Positions 8,713 through 17,440 of a stretch of 64,000 bases of DNA are shown here, piece after piece (position 1 is the first letter of the stretch; each line of letters starts with the position of its first letter). Source of the DNA: an uncultured Hyphomicrobiales bacterium (GTDB lineage: Bacteria; Pseudomonadota; Alphaproteobacteria; Rhizobiales; Beijerinckiaceae). The translations under genes and the position numbers were made by a program. The notes below the pieces were generated by a model. It had not been told where the DNA came from. It was given only the letters and a program-made list of their open reading frames with translations, and made no database searches. Where the stretch lies: contig CAIUWR010000078.1 in NCBI GenBank assembly GCA_903902915.1, positions 1 through 64,000 on the forward strand. The letters run 5' to 3'.

Positions 8713-9741
8713 ATGAGCATGCATCAGCCGCCAAGCACGCCAGCGACCTGGACCACCCGCATCGTCCCAGGCGCCATCGCCCTCGCAGCCCTTGTTTTCG
8801 CGAGCAACAGCTTCTTCATCGTGCCGCAGACGGACGTGGCTTTCGTGACCCGCTTTGGCAAGGTGATAGACCCTCAGGCTGGCCCGGTCGGCCCCGGGTT
8901 GAATTTCAAGCTGCCGTTCGTCGACAATCCGGACAGGTTGCGGATCACCACCGACACATTTGAATTGCCTGAAAAGAAGGCCTTCACGCGCGACACGCAG
9001 GAAATCACCCTGCGCGTCAGCGTGACCTATCGCGTCCCCACGACCGCCGCCTATCATCTGCTTTATGAGATCGGCAAATCTGGCAATATCGACATTCACT
9101 CCAACATCATTCTGCTGTCGAATGAAGTCGTGCGCGAAGTCTTGTCGAAACATTCGGTGACCGAGATTGCTGGCGAGCAGCGCGAGAATATCGTCAGCGA
9201 GATCAAGGTCAAACTCGGCGAAGTCCTCGCCCGCCTGCTCCAGATCGAGGTTTCCGGCGTGCAGCTGAACTCGCTGGATTTCTCGCCCCAGTTCAAGGAA
9301 GCCATGAATCAGGCGACCCTCGCGCGCAGCAAAGCCGTCACCGCGCAACAGGACGCAGATCGCGCCCAGATCGAGGCGGTGACGCGCGTGACGCAGGCGC
9401 GGGCGGAAGCCGATGCGCAGGTCGCCCGCGCCGAAGGGCAAGCGCGCGCGCAGATCACCCAGGCCAGGGCGGAAGCGGAAGGCAATCTGCTCAAGGCGAA
9501 GGCGGATGGCGACGCCACGCGCCTACGCGGCGAAGGCGAAGCGCAAGCCACGCGCGCAAGAATCGACGCCACCGGGGGAATGGACAATTACGTCCGCCAG
9601 ATGGAGGCGCAAGCGAAGCTGCGATGGACCGGCCAGGTGCCCCAATACATGCTCGGGGGCAATGGCGGATCGGGTTCGCCAACCATCCCCATCATCCTGC
9701 CGATGACGCCGCAGACGGCGGCGCCGACCGCGTCTCGCTGA
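8713..9741 (+). CDS. SPFH/Band 7 (prohibitin-like) membrane protein
   Basis: A 342-residue protein with one N-terminal membrane segment (VPGAIALAALVFASNSFFIV, about residues 17-36), then an SPFH domain beginning VPQTDVAFVTRFGKV, and a long alanine/glutamate/arginine-rich coiled coil (about 195-300, repeated QARAEA units). Such proteins form membrane microdomain scaffolds or complexes such as HflK/HflC that modulate FtsH. The FFIVPQTDVAFVTRFGKV start and GPGLNFKLPF resemble the HflC branch, but no hflK partner is adjacent, so I do not assign hflC. Starts at TTG 8704 or ATG 8719 are possible. It continues the plus-strand series after the hairpin. Confidence 0.75.
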   Translation: MSMHQPPSTPATWTTRIVPGAIALAALVFASNSFFIVPQTDVAFVTRFGKVIDPQAGPVGPGLNFKLPFVDNPDRLRITTDTFELPEKKAFTRDTQEITLRVSVTYRVPTTAAYHLLYEIGKSGNIDIHSNIILLSNEVVREVLSKHSVTEIAGEQRENIVSEIKVKLGEVLARLLQIEVSGVQLNSLDFSPQFKEAMNQATLARSKAVTAQQDADRAQIEAVTRVTQARAEADAQVARAEGQARAQITQARAEAEGNLLKAKADGDATRLRGEGEAQATRARIDATGGMDNYVRQMEAQAKLRWTGQVPQYMLGGNGGSGSPTIPIILPMTPQTAAPTASR

Positions 9742-9796
9742 GTGTCCGCGCCCGCAAGATCTCGCCTCGCCCGCCTAATCATGCCAAAAGAAGCGC

Positions 9797-10576
9797 ATGT
9801 CCCTCGACGTCGTCGATCTGCGCTCCTTCTACGCCTCGGCCCTTGGCCGGGTGGCCCATCGATTCGTGGGGGCCATCATCGGGCGGCGGTGGGAGAATTG
9901 CGCGGGCCTGTCCATGCTGGGCGTGGGCTACGCCACGCCCTATCTGACCACCTTTCGCGAGAGCGCCGTGCGGGTGCTGGCCTTCATGCCCGCCGAACAG
10001 GGCGTGGTGAACTGGCCGGAAGATGGCGCCTCCTCCTCAGCCCTCGTCGACGCCACCATGATGCCCCTGCCCGACGCCTGCATCGACCGGGTGCTGGTGG
10101 TCCATGCGCTGGAGCTCAGCGAGGCGCCGACCGAACTGCTCTCCGAAATCTGGCGCATCCTGACGCCGGGCGGGCGGGTGATCATCGTCGCGCCCAACCG
10201 GCGCGGAGTCTGGGCGCAGCTGGAGGCCACCCCGTTCGGGCAGGGTCGCCCCTATTCGCGCGGCCAGTTGCGCGAATTGCTGCGCGACACGCTTTTCTCA
10301 CCCGTGCATGAGGCCGAGGCGCTCTATGTGCCGCCCTTCGGTCGCCCCTATCTGCTGCGCATGGCGGGCGCCTTCGAGCGCATGGGCGAACGTTTCGGCC
10401 TGCCGGGCGGGGGCGTGCATGTGATCGAGGCGACCAAACAGCTCTACCGCCCCATCGGCGCCCGCAAGGTCGTGCGGCGCCCGCTGCCGCAGCTGGAGCA
10501 CGCGCTCTCGCCGACCCCTGCGGGGATCGGTTTTGGCGGCAGCCGCCGCGATGGCGACGATCAGGCCGCCCGGTAG
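9797..10576 (+). CDS. Class I SAM-dependent methyltransferase (gloB-associated type)
   Basis: A 259-residue cytoplasmic protein. The motif MLGVGYATPYL stands for the glycine-rich SAM loop, MMPLPDACIDRVLVVHALE for motifs II-III, and IWRILTPGGRVIIVAPNRRGVWA for the post-motif seen in Methyltransf_11 proteins. In alphaproteobacteria a protein of this kind is often encoded close to gloB; here gloB lies about 3.4 kb downstream with receptor genes in between. The substrate is unknown. Its last 16 bases overlap the 3' end of the convergent TauD-type dioxygenase gene. Confidence 0.75.
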   Translation: MSLDVVDLRSFYASALGRVAHRFVGAIIGRRWENCAGLSMLGVGYATPYLTTFRESAVRVLAFMPAEQGVVNWPEDGASSSALVDATMMPLPDACIDRVLVVHALELSEAPTELLSEIWRILTPGGRVIIVAPNRRGVWAQLEATPFGQGRPYSRGQLRELLRDTLFSPVHEAEALYVPPFGRPYLLRMAGAFERMGERFGLPGGGVHVIEATKQLYRPIGARKVVRRPLPQLEHALSPTPAGIGFGGSRRDGDDQAAR

Positions 10577-11439
10577 AAGGGCCGCTCGCCCGCCACCGTG
10601 GTGCGGTGCATGCGGCGCGTATCGGGATAATGATAGCCGCCGCCCGCCATATGATTCAGGCAGGCGTTGTCCCAGAAAACGAAATCCCCATCCTTCCACT
10701 TGTGCGTATAGCGCCAGGCGGGATTGGAGAACATGAAGCGGAACAGCTCATCAAGCAGGGGCTGGGCCTGCGCATCGTCCATATCCTCGATGGCGATGGT
10801 GAAACGCGGCGAAATATAGAGCGTGGGGACGCCCGTCTCGGGATGGGTGCGCACCATCGGCTGCACCACGGGCTTGGTCTCCTTCTCCCGGCGCTTGTAA
10901 TAATCGACCGCCGCTTCGCGCTCAGCGGAGATGGTGACGCGCGGGTTCAGCGTCTTCGACACATGATGGACCGCGTTGCGGCCCTCGATCTGGCGCTTCA
11001 GGGCGTCCGGCAGAGCCGCAAAGACCTGATTGGTGTTGATGAATTCCGTATCGCCGCCCTGCAGCGGATTCTTCACCGAATAGAGCATGGTGATGCGGCA
11101 GGGGTCGGTCATGTGGGAGGAATCCGAATGCCAGAAATCCCCGGCGTCCACGATGCCCACCTGCGACCCATCGGGCCTGCGCTCATTGGAGAGGATCAGC
11201 ACGTCATTGTCGTCGGGGTGACAATAGGCGCTGCGGTCCTGGGATTCGAGGCTGCCCCATTGCCGTGCGAAGCTCGCCTGCGCCTTCGGCGTGAGGGCCT
11301 GATCGCGGATGCACAGGATCGGATGATCGCGAAAGGCCTGTCGCAGCGCCGCGAAATCGTCCGGCGCTGGGTTGGAGCAATCAAAGCCGATGATTTCCGC
11401 CGCGCCTGCGGGTGAAATCTGGTTCAGGGTGAAGCCCAT
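10561..11439 (-). CDS. TauD/TfdA family Fe(II)/2-oxoglutarate dioxygenase
   Basis: A 292-residue non-haem iron oxygenase that couples 2-oxoglutarate decarboxylation to hydroxylation, usually releasing sulfite, a phenol or similar from its substrate. The facial triad is visible: His104 and Asp106 in FWHSDSSHM, and His278 in RRMHRTTVAGERPF, whose arginine would bind 2-oxoglutarate. The N-terminal AAEIIGFD and CIRDQALTPKAQASFARQWG segments are typical. Adjacent genes are organic-acid receptors rather than tauABC, so taurine is not a favoured substrate; an aryloxy or short organic acid substrate is equally possible. Confidence 0.85.
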   Translation of the reverse strand: MGFTLNQISPAGAAEIIGFDCSNPAPDDFAALRQAFRDHPILCIRDQALTPKAQASFARQWGSLESQDRSAYCHPDDNDVLILSNERRPDGSQVGIVDAGDFWHSDSSHMTDPCRITMLYSVKNPLQGGDTEFINTNQVFAALPDALKRQIEGRNAVHHVSKTLNPRVTISAEREAAVDYYKRREKETKPVVQPMVRTHPETGVPTLYISPRFTIAIEDMDDAQAQPLLDELFRFMFSNPAWRYTHKWKDGDFVFWDNACLNHMAGGGYHYPDTRRMHRTTVAGERPFYRAA

Positions 11440-11622
11440 GGTTCCTCCGGATCGTTGATGCGCGCGGCGCTACGTTGAGGCGAACCCTACAGCGGAATCC
11501 GATGATGTTGCAACGAGCCCCGCTATGGCGTCGGCGTGAGGCCCCGGGAGGGAAGGCCCGTCAATCAGTTGCGGCGGCGCCCGCGCAAGCGTTAAGCTGG
11601 CTCCATAAATTGGGAGGACGCC

Positions 11623-12666
11623 ATGTCGAAACACCGCGCCGCGCGGCTCATCCATTTTCTGGGCCTTTTCGCGATGGCCGCCACAGGCGCGCTGGCGCAG
11701 ACGCAGACGCAGACGCCGGAGAGTTTCTACCGGGGGCGCACCGTCAGCATCTATATCGGCTTTGGCGGCGGCGGCTCCTATGATTTCTATGGCCATCTCA
11801 TCGCCCGTCATATGGGCAAGCATATTCCCGGCAATCCCACCGTGGTGGCGCAATCCATGCCGGGCGCGGGCAGTTTCAAACTGGCGAACTGGTTGACCTC
11901 GCTCGCCCCCAGAGATGGGACCGCCATGGGCATCGTCTCCCAGGCGGTTGCGCTGGAGGAGGCGCTGGGCAGCCCGGGGGTGCAATATAAAACCCGAGAC
12001 TTCAACTGGATCGGCCGCGCCACCTCGGTCATCGAGATCATGATGACCGGCGAAAAAGCCAAGGCGAAGACCATCGACGACGCTTATACGACCGAGGTGA
12101 TGATCGGCGGCACCGGGCCGGGCTCGCCCTCGGAGGGCTATCCGAAATTGCTGAACGCGGCGGCGGGCACGAAATTCCGCATCATCGCGGGCTATCCGGC
12201 CTCCGCCGAAGTGCTGCTCGCCATGGAGAAAGGCGAGGTGGACGCGGCCTTCACCTCCTTCGGCTCGCTCACCGCCTATCATCAGGACTGGCTCGACCAG
12301 AAAAAGGTCCATCTTCTGGCGCAGGGCACGGTGGCGCGCACGCGGGAGTTGCCGGATGTTCCAGCCGTCGGCGAATTGGGCAAGACGCCGCAGGACCGGC
12401 AGATGCTGCAACTCTACGCCTCCACCGCCGATATCGGCCGCTCCTTCATCGCGCCCCCCGGCCTGCCGACCGAGCGGGTCGCCGTGCTGCGCGCCGCCTT
12501 TGACGCGACCATGAACGACCCGGAATTTCGGGCCGAAGTGACGCGCGTGAAGGCGGAGTTTCACCCCCTGCCGGGCGAACAGGTGCAAAAGCTGATCGAG
12601 GCGACGGCCCAGACGCCGCCGGAGGTCATCGCGCGCATGAAGGCGCTTTTGCAGGGGAACAACTAG
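11623..12666 (+). CDS. TctC/Bug-type tripartite tricarboxylate transporter receptor, copy 1
   Basis: A 347-residue secreted solute-binding protein. The N-terminus has a signal peptide (LIHFLGLFAMAATGALAQ, cleavage near residue 26) and then SFYRGRTVSIYIGFGGGGSYDFYGHLIARHM, the Bug-family start. A GGGAGG Shine-Dalgarno lies five bases before the ATG. Bug proteins deliver carboxylates to TctAB permeases; none is adjacent, the nearest tctBA being at 53.3 kb. It is the first of a tandem pair with the gene at 12752; the two share long identical runs such as KHIPGNPTVVAQSMPGAG. The ligand is unknown. Confidence 0.85.
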   Translation: MSKHRAARLIHFLGLFAMAATGALAQTQTQTPESFYRGRTVSIYIGFGGGGSYDFYGHLIARHMGKHIPGNPTVVAQSMPGAGSFKLANWLTSLAPRDGTAMGIVSQAVALEEALGSPGVQYKTRDFNWIGRATSVIEIMMTGEKAKAKTIDDAYTTEVMIGGTGPGSPSEGYPKLLNAAAGTKFRIIAGYPASAEVLLAMEKGEVDAAFTSFGSLTAYHQDWLDQKKVHLLAQGTVARTRELPDVPAVGELGKTPQDRQMLQLYASTADIGRSFIAPPGLPTERVAVLRAAFDATMNDPEFRAEVTRVKAEFHPLPGEQVQKLIEATAQTPPEVIARMKALLQGNN

Positions 12667-12751
12667 GCGCGGCCATGCGTCCGATTGAAGCGCGGGCTGC
12701 AGGTCGGTAAAAGACCCGCAGTCTGGGCCTTCGCCCGACAGGAGAAATTCC

Positions 12752-13765
12752 ATGTTCCGCTTCCTGCGTCCGCTGGCCCTTGGCCTCTGCGCCCTCGCTC
12801 CCGCCGCCAGCTTCGCCCAGACGCCCGACTTCTACAAAGGCAAGACCGTCAGCATCTACATCGGCTTCTCGCCGGGTGGCACCTATGACCTCTTCGGGCG
12901 TCTGGTGGCGCGCCATATGAGCAAGCATATTCCCGGCAACCCCACCGTGGTGGCGCAGTCCATGCCGGGCGCGGGCAGCTTCACCCTCGCCAACTGGATG
13001 TATCGCATCGCCCCCAAGGACGGCACGGCCATGGGCATCGTCGCCCAGACCATGGCGATCGAAGAGATGCTGAAGACCCCCGGCGTCAACTACAAGTCCG
13101 CCGAGTTCAACTGGATCGGCCGCGCCACCTCAAACGTCGAGATCACTCTGGTCTCCAGCACCGCCAAGGCCAAGACGGTCGAGGACGCCAAGACCATCGA
13201 GACGACGCTCGCCTCCACCGGCGCAGGCTCGCCCGGCGAGGGCTATCCGAAGCTGATGAATGGCGCCATCGGCACCAAGTTCAAGCTGGTCGGCCCCTAT
13301 CCGGGCTCCACCGACGGATTGCTCGCCATGGAGCGCGGCGAGACCGACGGCGCCTTCACCTCGTGGAACACGCTCAACGTCACCAAGCATGACTGGCTGG
13401 AGGAGAAGAAGGTCAATGTGCTCGTGCAATACGCCCTCGAGCGCCTGCCCGACCTCAAGGACGTGCCCACCATGGTCGAGCTGGCCAAGACGCCGGAAGA
13501 CAAGGAGCTGTTCGCCTTCTATGTGAGCGGCGGCGAAGTCGGCCGCGCCTTCCTCGCGCCCCCCGGCGTGCCGGCCGAACGCGTGGCGATCCTGCGAAAG
13601 GCCTTTGACGAGACGATGAAAGACCCGGAACTGCTGGCTGAAATCGAGAAAGCGAAACTCGACTTCGTGCCCGGCACCGGCGAGCAGTTGCAAAAGCTGA
13701 TCGCCCAGACCGCCGCCGTGCGGCCCGAGGTGATCCAGCGCATGCAGTCGCTGCTGCAGAAGTAA
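12752..13765 (+). CDS. TctC/Bug-type tripartite tricarboxylate transporter receptor, copy 2
   Basis: A 337-residue paralogue of the preceding gene, 85 bases downstream and with its own AGGAGA ribosome-binding site. Signal peptide MFRFLRPLALGLCALAPAASFAQ, then DFYKGKTVSIYIGFSPGGTYDLFGRLVARHM. Conserved positions follow copy 1 throughout (DGTAMGIVAQ, FNWIGRAT, GAGSPGEGYPKL), and parts are nearly identical at DNA level, so the pair arose by tandem duplication. Divergence in the binding-cleft region suggests different ligands or affinities, which I infer only. An inverted-repeat element follows the gene. Confidence 0.85.
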   Translation: MFRFLRPLALGLCALAPAASFAQTPDFYKGKTVSIYIGFSPGGTYDLFGRLVARHMSKHIPGNPTVVAQSMPGAGSFTLANWMYRIAPKDGTAMGIVAQTMAIEEMLKTPGVNYKSAEFNWIGRATSNVEITLVSSTAKAKTVEDAKTIETTLASTGAGSPGEGYPKLMNGAIGTKFKLVGPYPGSTDGLLAMERGETDGAFTSWNTLNVTKHDWLEEKKVNVLVQYALERLPDLKDVPTMVELAKTPEDKELFAFYVSGGEVGRAFLAPPGVPAERVAILRKAFDETMKDPELLAEIEKAKLDFVPGTGEQLQKLIAQTAAVRPEVIQRMQSLLQK

Positions 13766-13790
13766 GTCACGCCAACGATGAGCATACGCA

Positions 13791-13925
13791 GACCCCCACC
13801 CCGTCCGCTGGCGCGGCCGACCCTCCCCACAGGGGGGAGGGTATGTCGGTTAGCGATCTGAATGATATACGTGAAACGCCTGCCGATCCTCTCCCCCCTG
13901 TGGGGAGGGGTGCGGGGTGGGGGTC
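13791..13925. repeat. Nested inverted-repeat element (REP/MITE-like)
   Basis: A 135-base element bounded by perfect 13-base inverted ends (GACCCCCACCCCG at 13791-13803, complement at 13913-13925). Inside, each half has another GC-rich block (CCCTCCCCACAGGGGGGAG, 13821-13839, and its complement at 13891-13909) that is itself nearly self-complementary. The central 45 bases are unrelated and AT-richer. It fills the gap between the second receptor gene and gloB, ending 44 bases before the gloB start. The structure resembles short intergenic palindromic elements spread through Hyphomicrobiales genomes. Confidence 0.75.
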
Positions 13926-13969
13926 CACCCATTTACGGCGTGAGCGCAGACCTTTTCTTGGAGCATCCC

Positions 13970-14740
13970 ATGACCGCCGAGGTTCATCAGTTTCCCTGCC
14001 TGTCCGATAATTTCGGCGTCCTCGTCCATGATCCCGCGACCGGCGCCACCGCCGCCATCGACGTGCCGGAGGCCGCGCCCGTTTTGAAGGCGCTGGCGGA
14101 GAAGGGCTGGACCCTCACCGACATTCTCGTCACCCATCGCCATGCCGATCATGTGCAGGGCATCCCCGAGGTAAAGCGACACTTCCCCAAGGCCCGCGTC
14201 ATCGCCCCCGCAGGCGAAGCGGACCGGGTGCCCATGGTGGACGCCACCGTGAAAGAGGGCGATGTGGCGAGCGTCGGCTCCCTGCGCGCGAAGGTCATCG
14301 AGACCCCCGGCCACACCATCGGTCATATCGTCTACTGGTTCGAGGCGGACAAGCTGCTGTTCGCAGGCGACACGCTGTTTTCCATCGGCTGCGGAAGGGT
14401 CAACGAGGCGCCCATGGGCGTCATGTGGAATTCGCTGCTCAAGCTTGCCGCCTTGCCCGAAGACACCGCCCTCTATTGCGGCCACGAATATACTTTGGCC
14501 AACGCCAAATTCGCGCTGACCATCGAGCCCGGCAACGCGACGCTGATCGCCCATATCAAGGAGATCGAGGCGCTGCGGGCGCGCGGCGACGCCACATTGC
14601 CCACCACGCTGGGCCTTGAACTCGCGATCAACCCCTTCCTGCGCGCGGAGGATCCTGCCGTGCAGGCGCAACTGGGCATGGTCGGCGCCGCGCCAGCCGA
14701 TGTCTTCGCCGAGATCCGTGAACGCAAGAACAGGTTCTGA
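13970..14740 (+). CDS. gloB: Hydroxyacylglutathione hydrolase (glyoxalase II)
   Basis: Hydrolyses S-D-lactoylglutathione to lactate and glutathione, the second step of methylglyoxal detoxification in the cytoplasm. 256 residues, the normal family length, from the ATG at 13970 that has GGAG six bases upstream; the frame is open further up through the repeat element, which is not coding. The metallo-beta-lactamase motif THRHADH gives His56, His58, Asp60 and His61; further ligands are in ETPGHTIGH, FAGDTLFSIGCGR and YCGHEYT. The C-terminal PTTLGLELAINPFLR segment binds glutathione. The cupin gene follows three bases later. Confidence 0.94.
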   Translation: MTAEVHQFPCLSDNFGVLVHDPATGATAAIDVPEAAPVLKALAEKGWTLTDILVTHRHADHVQGIPEVKRHFPKARVIAPAGEADRVPMVDATVKEGDVASVGSLRAKVIETPGHTIGHIVYWFEADKLLFAGDTLFSIGCGRVNEAPMGVMWNSLLKLAALPEDTALYCGHEYTLANAKFALTIEPGNATLIAHIKEIEALRARGDATLPTTLGLELAINPFLRAEDPAVQAQLGMVGAAPADVFAEIRERKNRF

Positions 14741-14743
14741 CCC

Positions 14744-15217
14744 ATGGGCGCCGCTTATCAGCATGACGGCATGAGCGCGGACGAGGTGGTGCGGCTGCTG
14801 GGCCTGACGCCTCATCCTGAGGGCGGCTTCTACCGCGAAACGTTCCGCGATCCCCGCACTGACGCGCAGGGCCGCTCAGCTTCGTCGCTGATCTATTTTC
14901 TGCTGGGGACCGGCGACGTCTCGGCCTGGCACCGGGTGGATGCGGCGGAGGTCTGGCACTGGCATGCGGGCGCCCCGCTGTCCCTCACCATTTGCGAAAA
15001 CGGCCACGACTGCGAGTCCGTCCATCTGGGCGCGGACCTGAAAGCGGGCCAGCGGCCTCAATTCGTCGTCCCGGCCAACTGGTGGCAGACGGCGACCAGT
15101 CTCGGCGCCTGGACGCTGGTGGGCTGCACGGTCGCGCCCGCCTTCGACTTCGCCCATTTCGAGCTGGCCCCGCCGGACTGGCGACCCCAGCCCCGCGGCG
15201 CGAGCGATCAAAAATAG
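14744..15217 (+). CDS. Cupin domain protein, DUF985/Cupin_5 family
   Basis: A 157-residue single-domain cupin. The signature LGLTPHPEGGFYRETFRD, followed by SLIYFLLGTGDVSAWHRVDAAEVWHWHAGAPL and VPANWWQTATSLGAWTLVGCTVAPAF, is that of the family once called DUF985. Glutamate and histidines in EVWHWH could hold a metal, but the enzymatic function of the family is not established. An alternative start lies at 14771 (MSADEVVRLL). It is three bases downstream of gloB and probably co-transcribed with it. It runs convergent to phaR. Confidence 0.8.
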   Translation: MGAAYQHDGMSADEVVRLLGLTPHPEGGFYRETFRDPRTDAQGRSASSLIYFLLGTGDVSAWHRVDAAEVWHWHAGAPLSLTICENGHDCESVHLGADLKAGQRPQFVVPANWWQTATSLGAWTLVGCTVAPAFDFAHFELAPPDWRPQPRGASDQK

Positions 15218-15263
15218 ACCGCGCGCGGTGGGCGCATGAAACGGCGCCGAAGCGCCCGACGCC

Positions 15264-15872
15264 TCAGCCCTTGCGGCCGAGGCTCTCGATCTGGCGCTGC
15301 ATTTCGGAGATCTGGCGGCGCATCTCGTCGAAGTCCGGCGCGGCGCCTGGGGCATTGGGGGCCGGGGCGGCCGTAGTGTCGGCTTCCGTCGGCTGTACGG
15401 TCGTGGTGAAGGGCGTGAACATGGTCAGGGCCTGACTGAACATGGCTATGTTCTTGCGGGCCTGTTCTTCCATGGCGCTGAAGATCTGTCCGGCCGGGAT
15501 ATCCTTGCCGCCCATGGCGCCCACGAAGTCTTCCCGGATCTTGACTTGATCATTGACGAATTTGCCGATGGAAAATTCCAGGAAACTGGGCACCACCATC
15601 TGCATGCTGTCGCCATAAAGCCGGATCAATTGACGCAGAAACGTGATGGGCATGAGGGACTGCCCCTCCTTGCCTTCCTGGTCGAAAATGATCTGCCCGA
15701 GCACGGCGCGGGTGATGTCCTCGCCGCTCTTTGCGTCAAAAACCAGAAAGTCCTCGCCGACCTTCACCATTTTGGCGAGATCCTCGAGGGTCACGTAAGT
15801 GCTCGTGCCGGTGTTGTAGAGGCGGCGGTTCGCATATTTCTTGATCGTAATCGGTTTTTTTTCGATGGCCAT
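15264..15872 (-). CDS. phaR: Polyhydroxyalkanoate synthesis repressor
   Basis: PhaR binds both DNA and PHB granules and represses phasin and PHB genes until polymer accumulates. 202 residues. The N-terminal DNA-binding domain is diagnostic: ITIKKYANRRLYNTGTSTYVTLEDLAKMVK at about residues 8-37, followed by the PHB accumulation regulatory domain (VLGQIIFDQEGKEGQSLMPITFLRQLIRLYGDSMQ). The C-terminus is proline/alanine-rich and then forms a short coil (DEMRRQISEMQRQIESL). It diverges from phaA-phaB across a 291-base gap, the common alphaproteobacterial order, so it likely controls genes in trans and perhaps this gap. Confidence 0.94.
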   Translation of the reverse strand: MAIEKKPITIKKYANRRLYNTGTSTYVTLEDLAKMVKVGEDFLVFDAKSGEDITRAVLGQIIFDQEGKEGQSLMPITFLRQLIRLYGDSMQMVVPSFLEFSIGKFVNDQVKIREDFVGAMGGKDIPAGQIFSAMEEQARKNIAMFSQALTMFTPFTTTVQPTEADTTAAPAPNAPGAAPDFDEMRRQISEMQRQIESLGRKG

Positions 15873-16163
15873 TCGTGAAGCCCTGCCCCGCTGGACGATA
15901 TGCCCTGCCCACAGGATAGCCGCCCTTTCTTCCGGCGGAAACAGGTTTGTGACGAAATATCAGGCTTTGGCTCGCAATATGCTTCTCGTTCTTTCGGTTA
16001 TGTAGACCAAATTGCATGATCGGGGAGCCCCGTCAGCGCTTGACCGGCGCGGAGCGGACGGGTAGCCCGATAGTGAGGCGGCGAACAGCTTGACTGTTCG
16101 CGACGGACGCGAATCTTCACGGAGCGGAAACAGCTCCAGACCTGTCGCATGAGGAGTTTCCAG
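15873..16163. promoter_or_regulatory. phaR-phaA divergent regulatory gap with an 8-bp dyad
   Basis: This gap carries both divergent promoters. At 16081-16101 a perfect dyad, GCGAACAG and CTGTTCGC with a five-base spacer, lies about 60 bases before the phaA start. A second small dyad, GGAGC/GCTCC, lies at 16121-16137. The TTGCATG and GCAATATGC stretches around 15975-16020 resemble the TGC-rich sequences reported for PhaR targets, but this is weak. The phaA ribosome-binding site is GAGGAG at 16151-16156. Confidence 0.45.
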
Positions 16164-17339
16164 ATGGCATCCGATATCGTGATTGTAGGCGCCGCGCGCA
16201 CGGCGGTGGGATCCTTCAACGGCGTCTTTGGCGCCACGCCAGCGCATGAACTGGGCGCCGTGGCCATCAAGGCCGCCCTTGAGCGCGCAGGCGTAGATGC
16301 GGCCGAAGTGGACGAAGTGATTCTCGGCCAGATCCTCGCGGCCGGCCAAGGCCAGAACCCCGCGCGTCAGGCCGCCATGAAGGCAGGCGTTCCCCAAGAA
16401 AAGACCGCCTGGGGCCTCAACCAGCTCTGCGGCTCGGGCCTGCGCGCGGTGGCGCTGGGCATGCAGCAGATCGCCAATGGCGACGCCTCCATCATCGTGG
16501 CGGGCGGACAGGAATCCATGTCGCTGTCCCCCCATGCAGCCTATCTGCGCAATGGGCAGAAGATGGGCGACATGAAGCTCCTCGACACCATGATCAAGGA
16601 TGGCCTCACCGACGCCTTCCATGGCTATCATATGGGCACGACGGCTGAAAATATCGCAACCCGTTGGCAGCTCAGCCGCGAAGATCAGGATCGTTTCGCC
16701 ACCGGCTCCCAGAACAAGGCCGAGGCCGCGCAAAAGGCTGGCCGCTTCAAGGACGAGATCGCGCCGGTGACCGTCTCCTCCCGCAAGGGCGATGTGGTCG
16801 TCGATCAGGACGAATATATCAAGGCTGGCACGACGCTCGAGTCGCTCGCCAAGCTGCGCCCCGCCTTCTCCAAGGACGGCACGGTGACAGCGGGCAACGC
16901 CTCGGGCATCAACGATGGCGCCGCCGCCCTCGTGTTGATGACCGCAGCTGAAGCCGCCCGCCGCGGCCTCACCCCTCTGGCGCGCATCGCCTCCTGGGCG
17001 ACCGCTGGCGTCGATCCCGCCATCATGGGCTCCGGCCCCATTCCCGCCTCGCGCAAGGCGCTGGAAAAGGCCGGCTGGAAGGTCGGGGATCTCGATCTGA
17101 TCGAGGCCAACGAGGCTTTCGCCGCGCAGGCTCTGGCGGTCAACAAGGACATGGGCTGGAACCCGGAGATCGTGAATGTGAATGGCGGCGCCATCGCGCT
17201 CGGCCATCCCATCGGCGCCTCGGGCGCCCGCGTCTTCACGACGCTGCTGTATGAAATGGCGCGCCGCGACGCCAAGAAGGGCCTCGCCACCCTGTGCATC
17301 GGCGGTGGCATGGGCATTGCGTTGTGCGTCGAACGCTAA
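16164..17339 (+). CDS. phaA: Acetyl-CoA acetyltransferase (beta-ketothiolase)
   Basis: Condenses two acetyl-CoA to acetoacetyl-CoA, the first step of PHB synthesis. 391 residues from the ATG at 16164 with GAGGAG upstream. The nucleophile is Cys89 in [11 protein letters not shown]; the other catalytic residues lie in [10 protein letters not shown] (His) and [10 protein letters not shown] (Cys). Length and motifs fit biosynthetic thiolases closely. phaB follows 101 bases downstream. No phaC synthase is in the window, so the polymerase is encoded elsewhere, as is common in alphaproteobacteria. Confidence 0.95.
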   Translation: MASDIVIVGAARTAVGSFNGVFGATPAHELGAVAIKAALERAGVDAAEVDEVILGQILAAGQGQNPARQAAMKAGVPQEKTAWGLNQLCGSGLRAVALGMQQIANGDASIIVAGGQESMSLSPHAAYLRNGQKMGDMKLLDTMIKDGLTDAFHGYHMGTTAENIATRWQLSREDQDRFATGSQNKAEAAQKAGRFKDEIAPVTVSSRKGDVVVDQDEYIKAGTTLESLAKLRPAFSKDGTVTAGNASGINDGAAALVLMTAAEAARRGLTPLARIASWATAGVDPAIMGSGPIPASRKALEKAGWKVGDLDLIEANEAFAAQALAVNKDMGWNPEIVNVNGGAIALGHPIGASGARVFTTLLYEMARRDAKKGLATLCIGGGMGIALCVER

Positions 17340-17440
17340 GCCGGGTTCCCTAAGCCCAAAGTCGCCAACCGAAAGCCTAAATGAGACTGGCGGCCGGGTC
17401 TGATACAACCCGGCTGTCAATCATAGGGGAGGATGCAGCA

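Noticed and set aside
8713-9741. Naming the SPFH protein hflC
   Set aside because: The sequence is HflC-like at the start, but no hflK is adjacent and the long coiled coil differs, so only the family was given.
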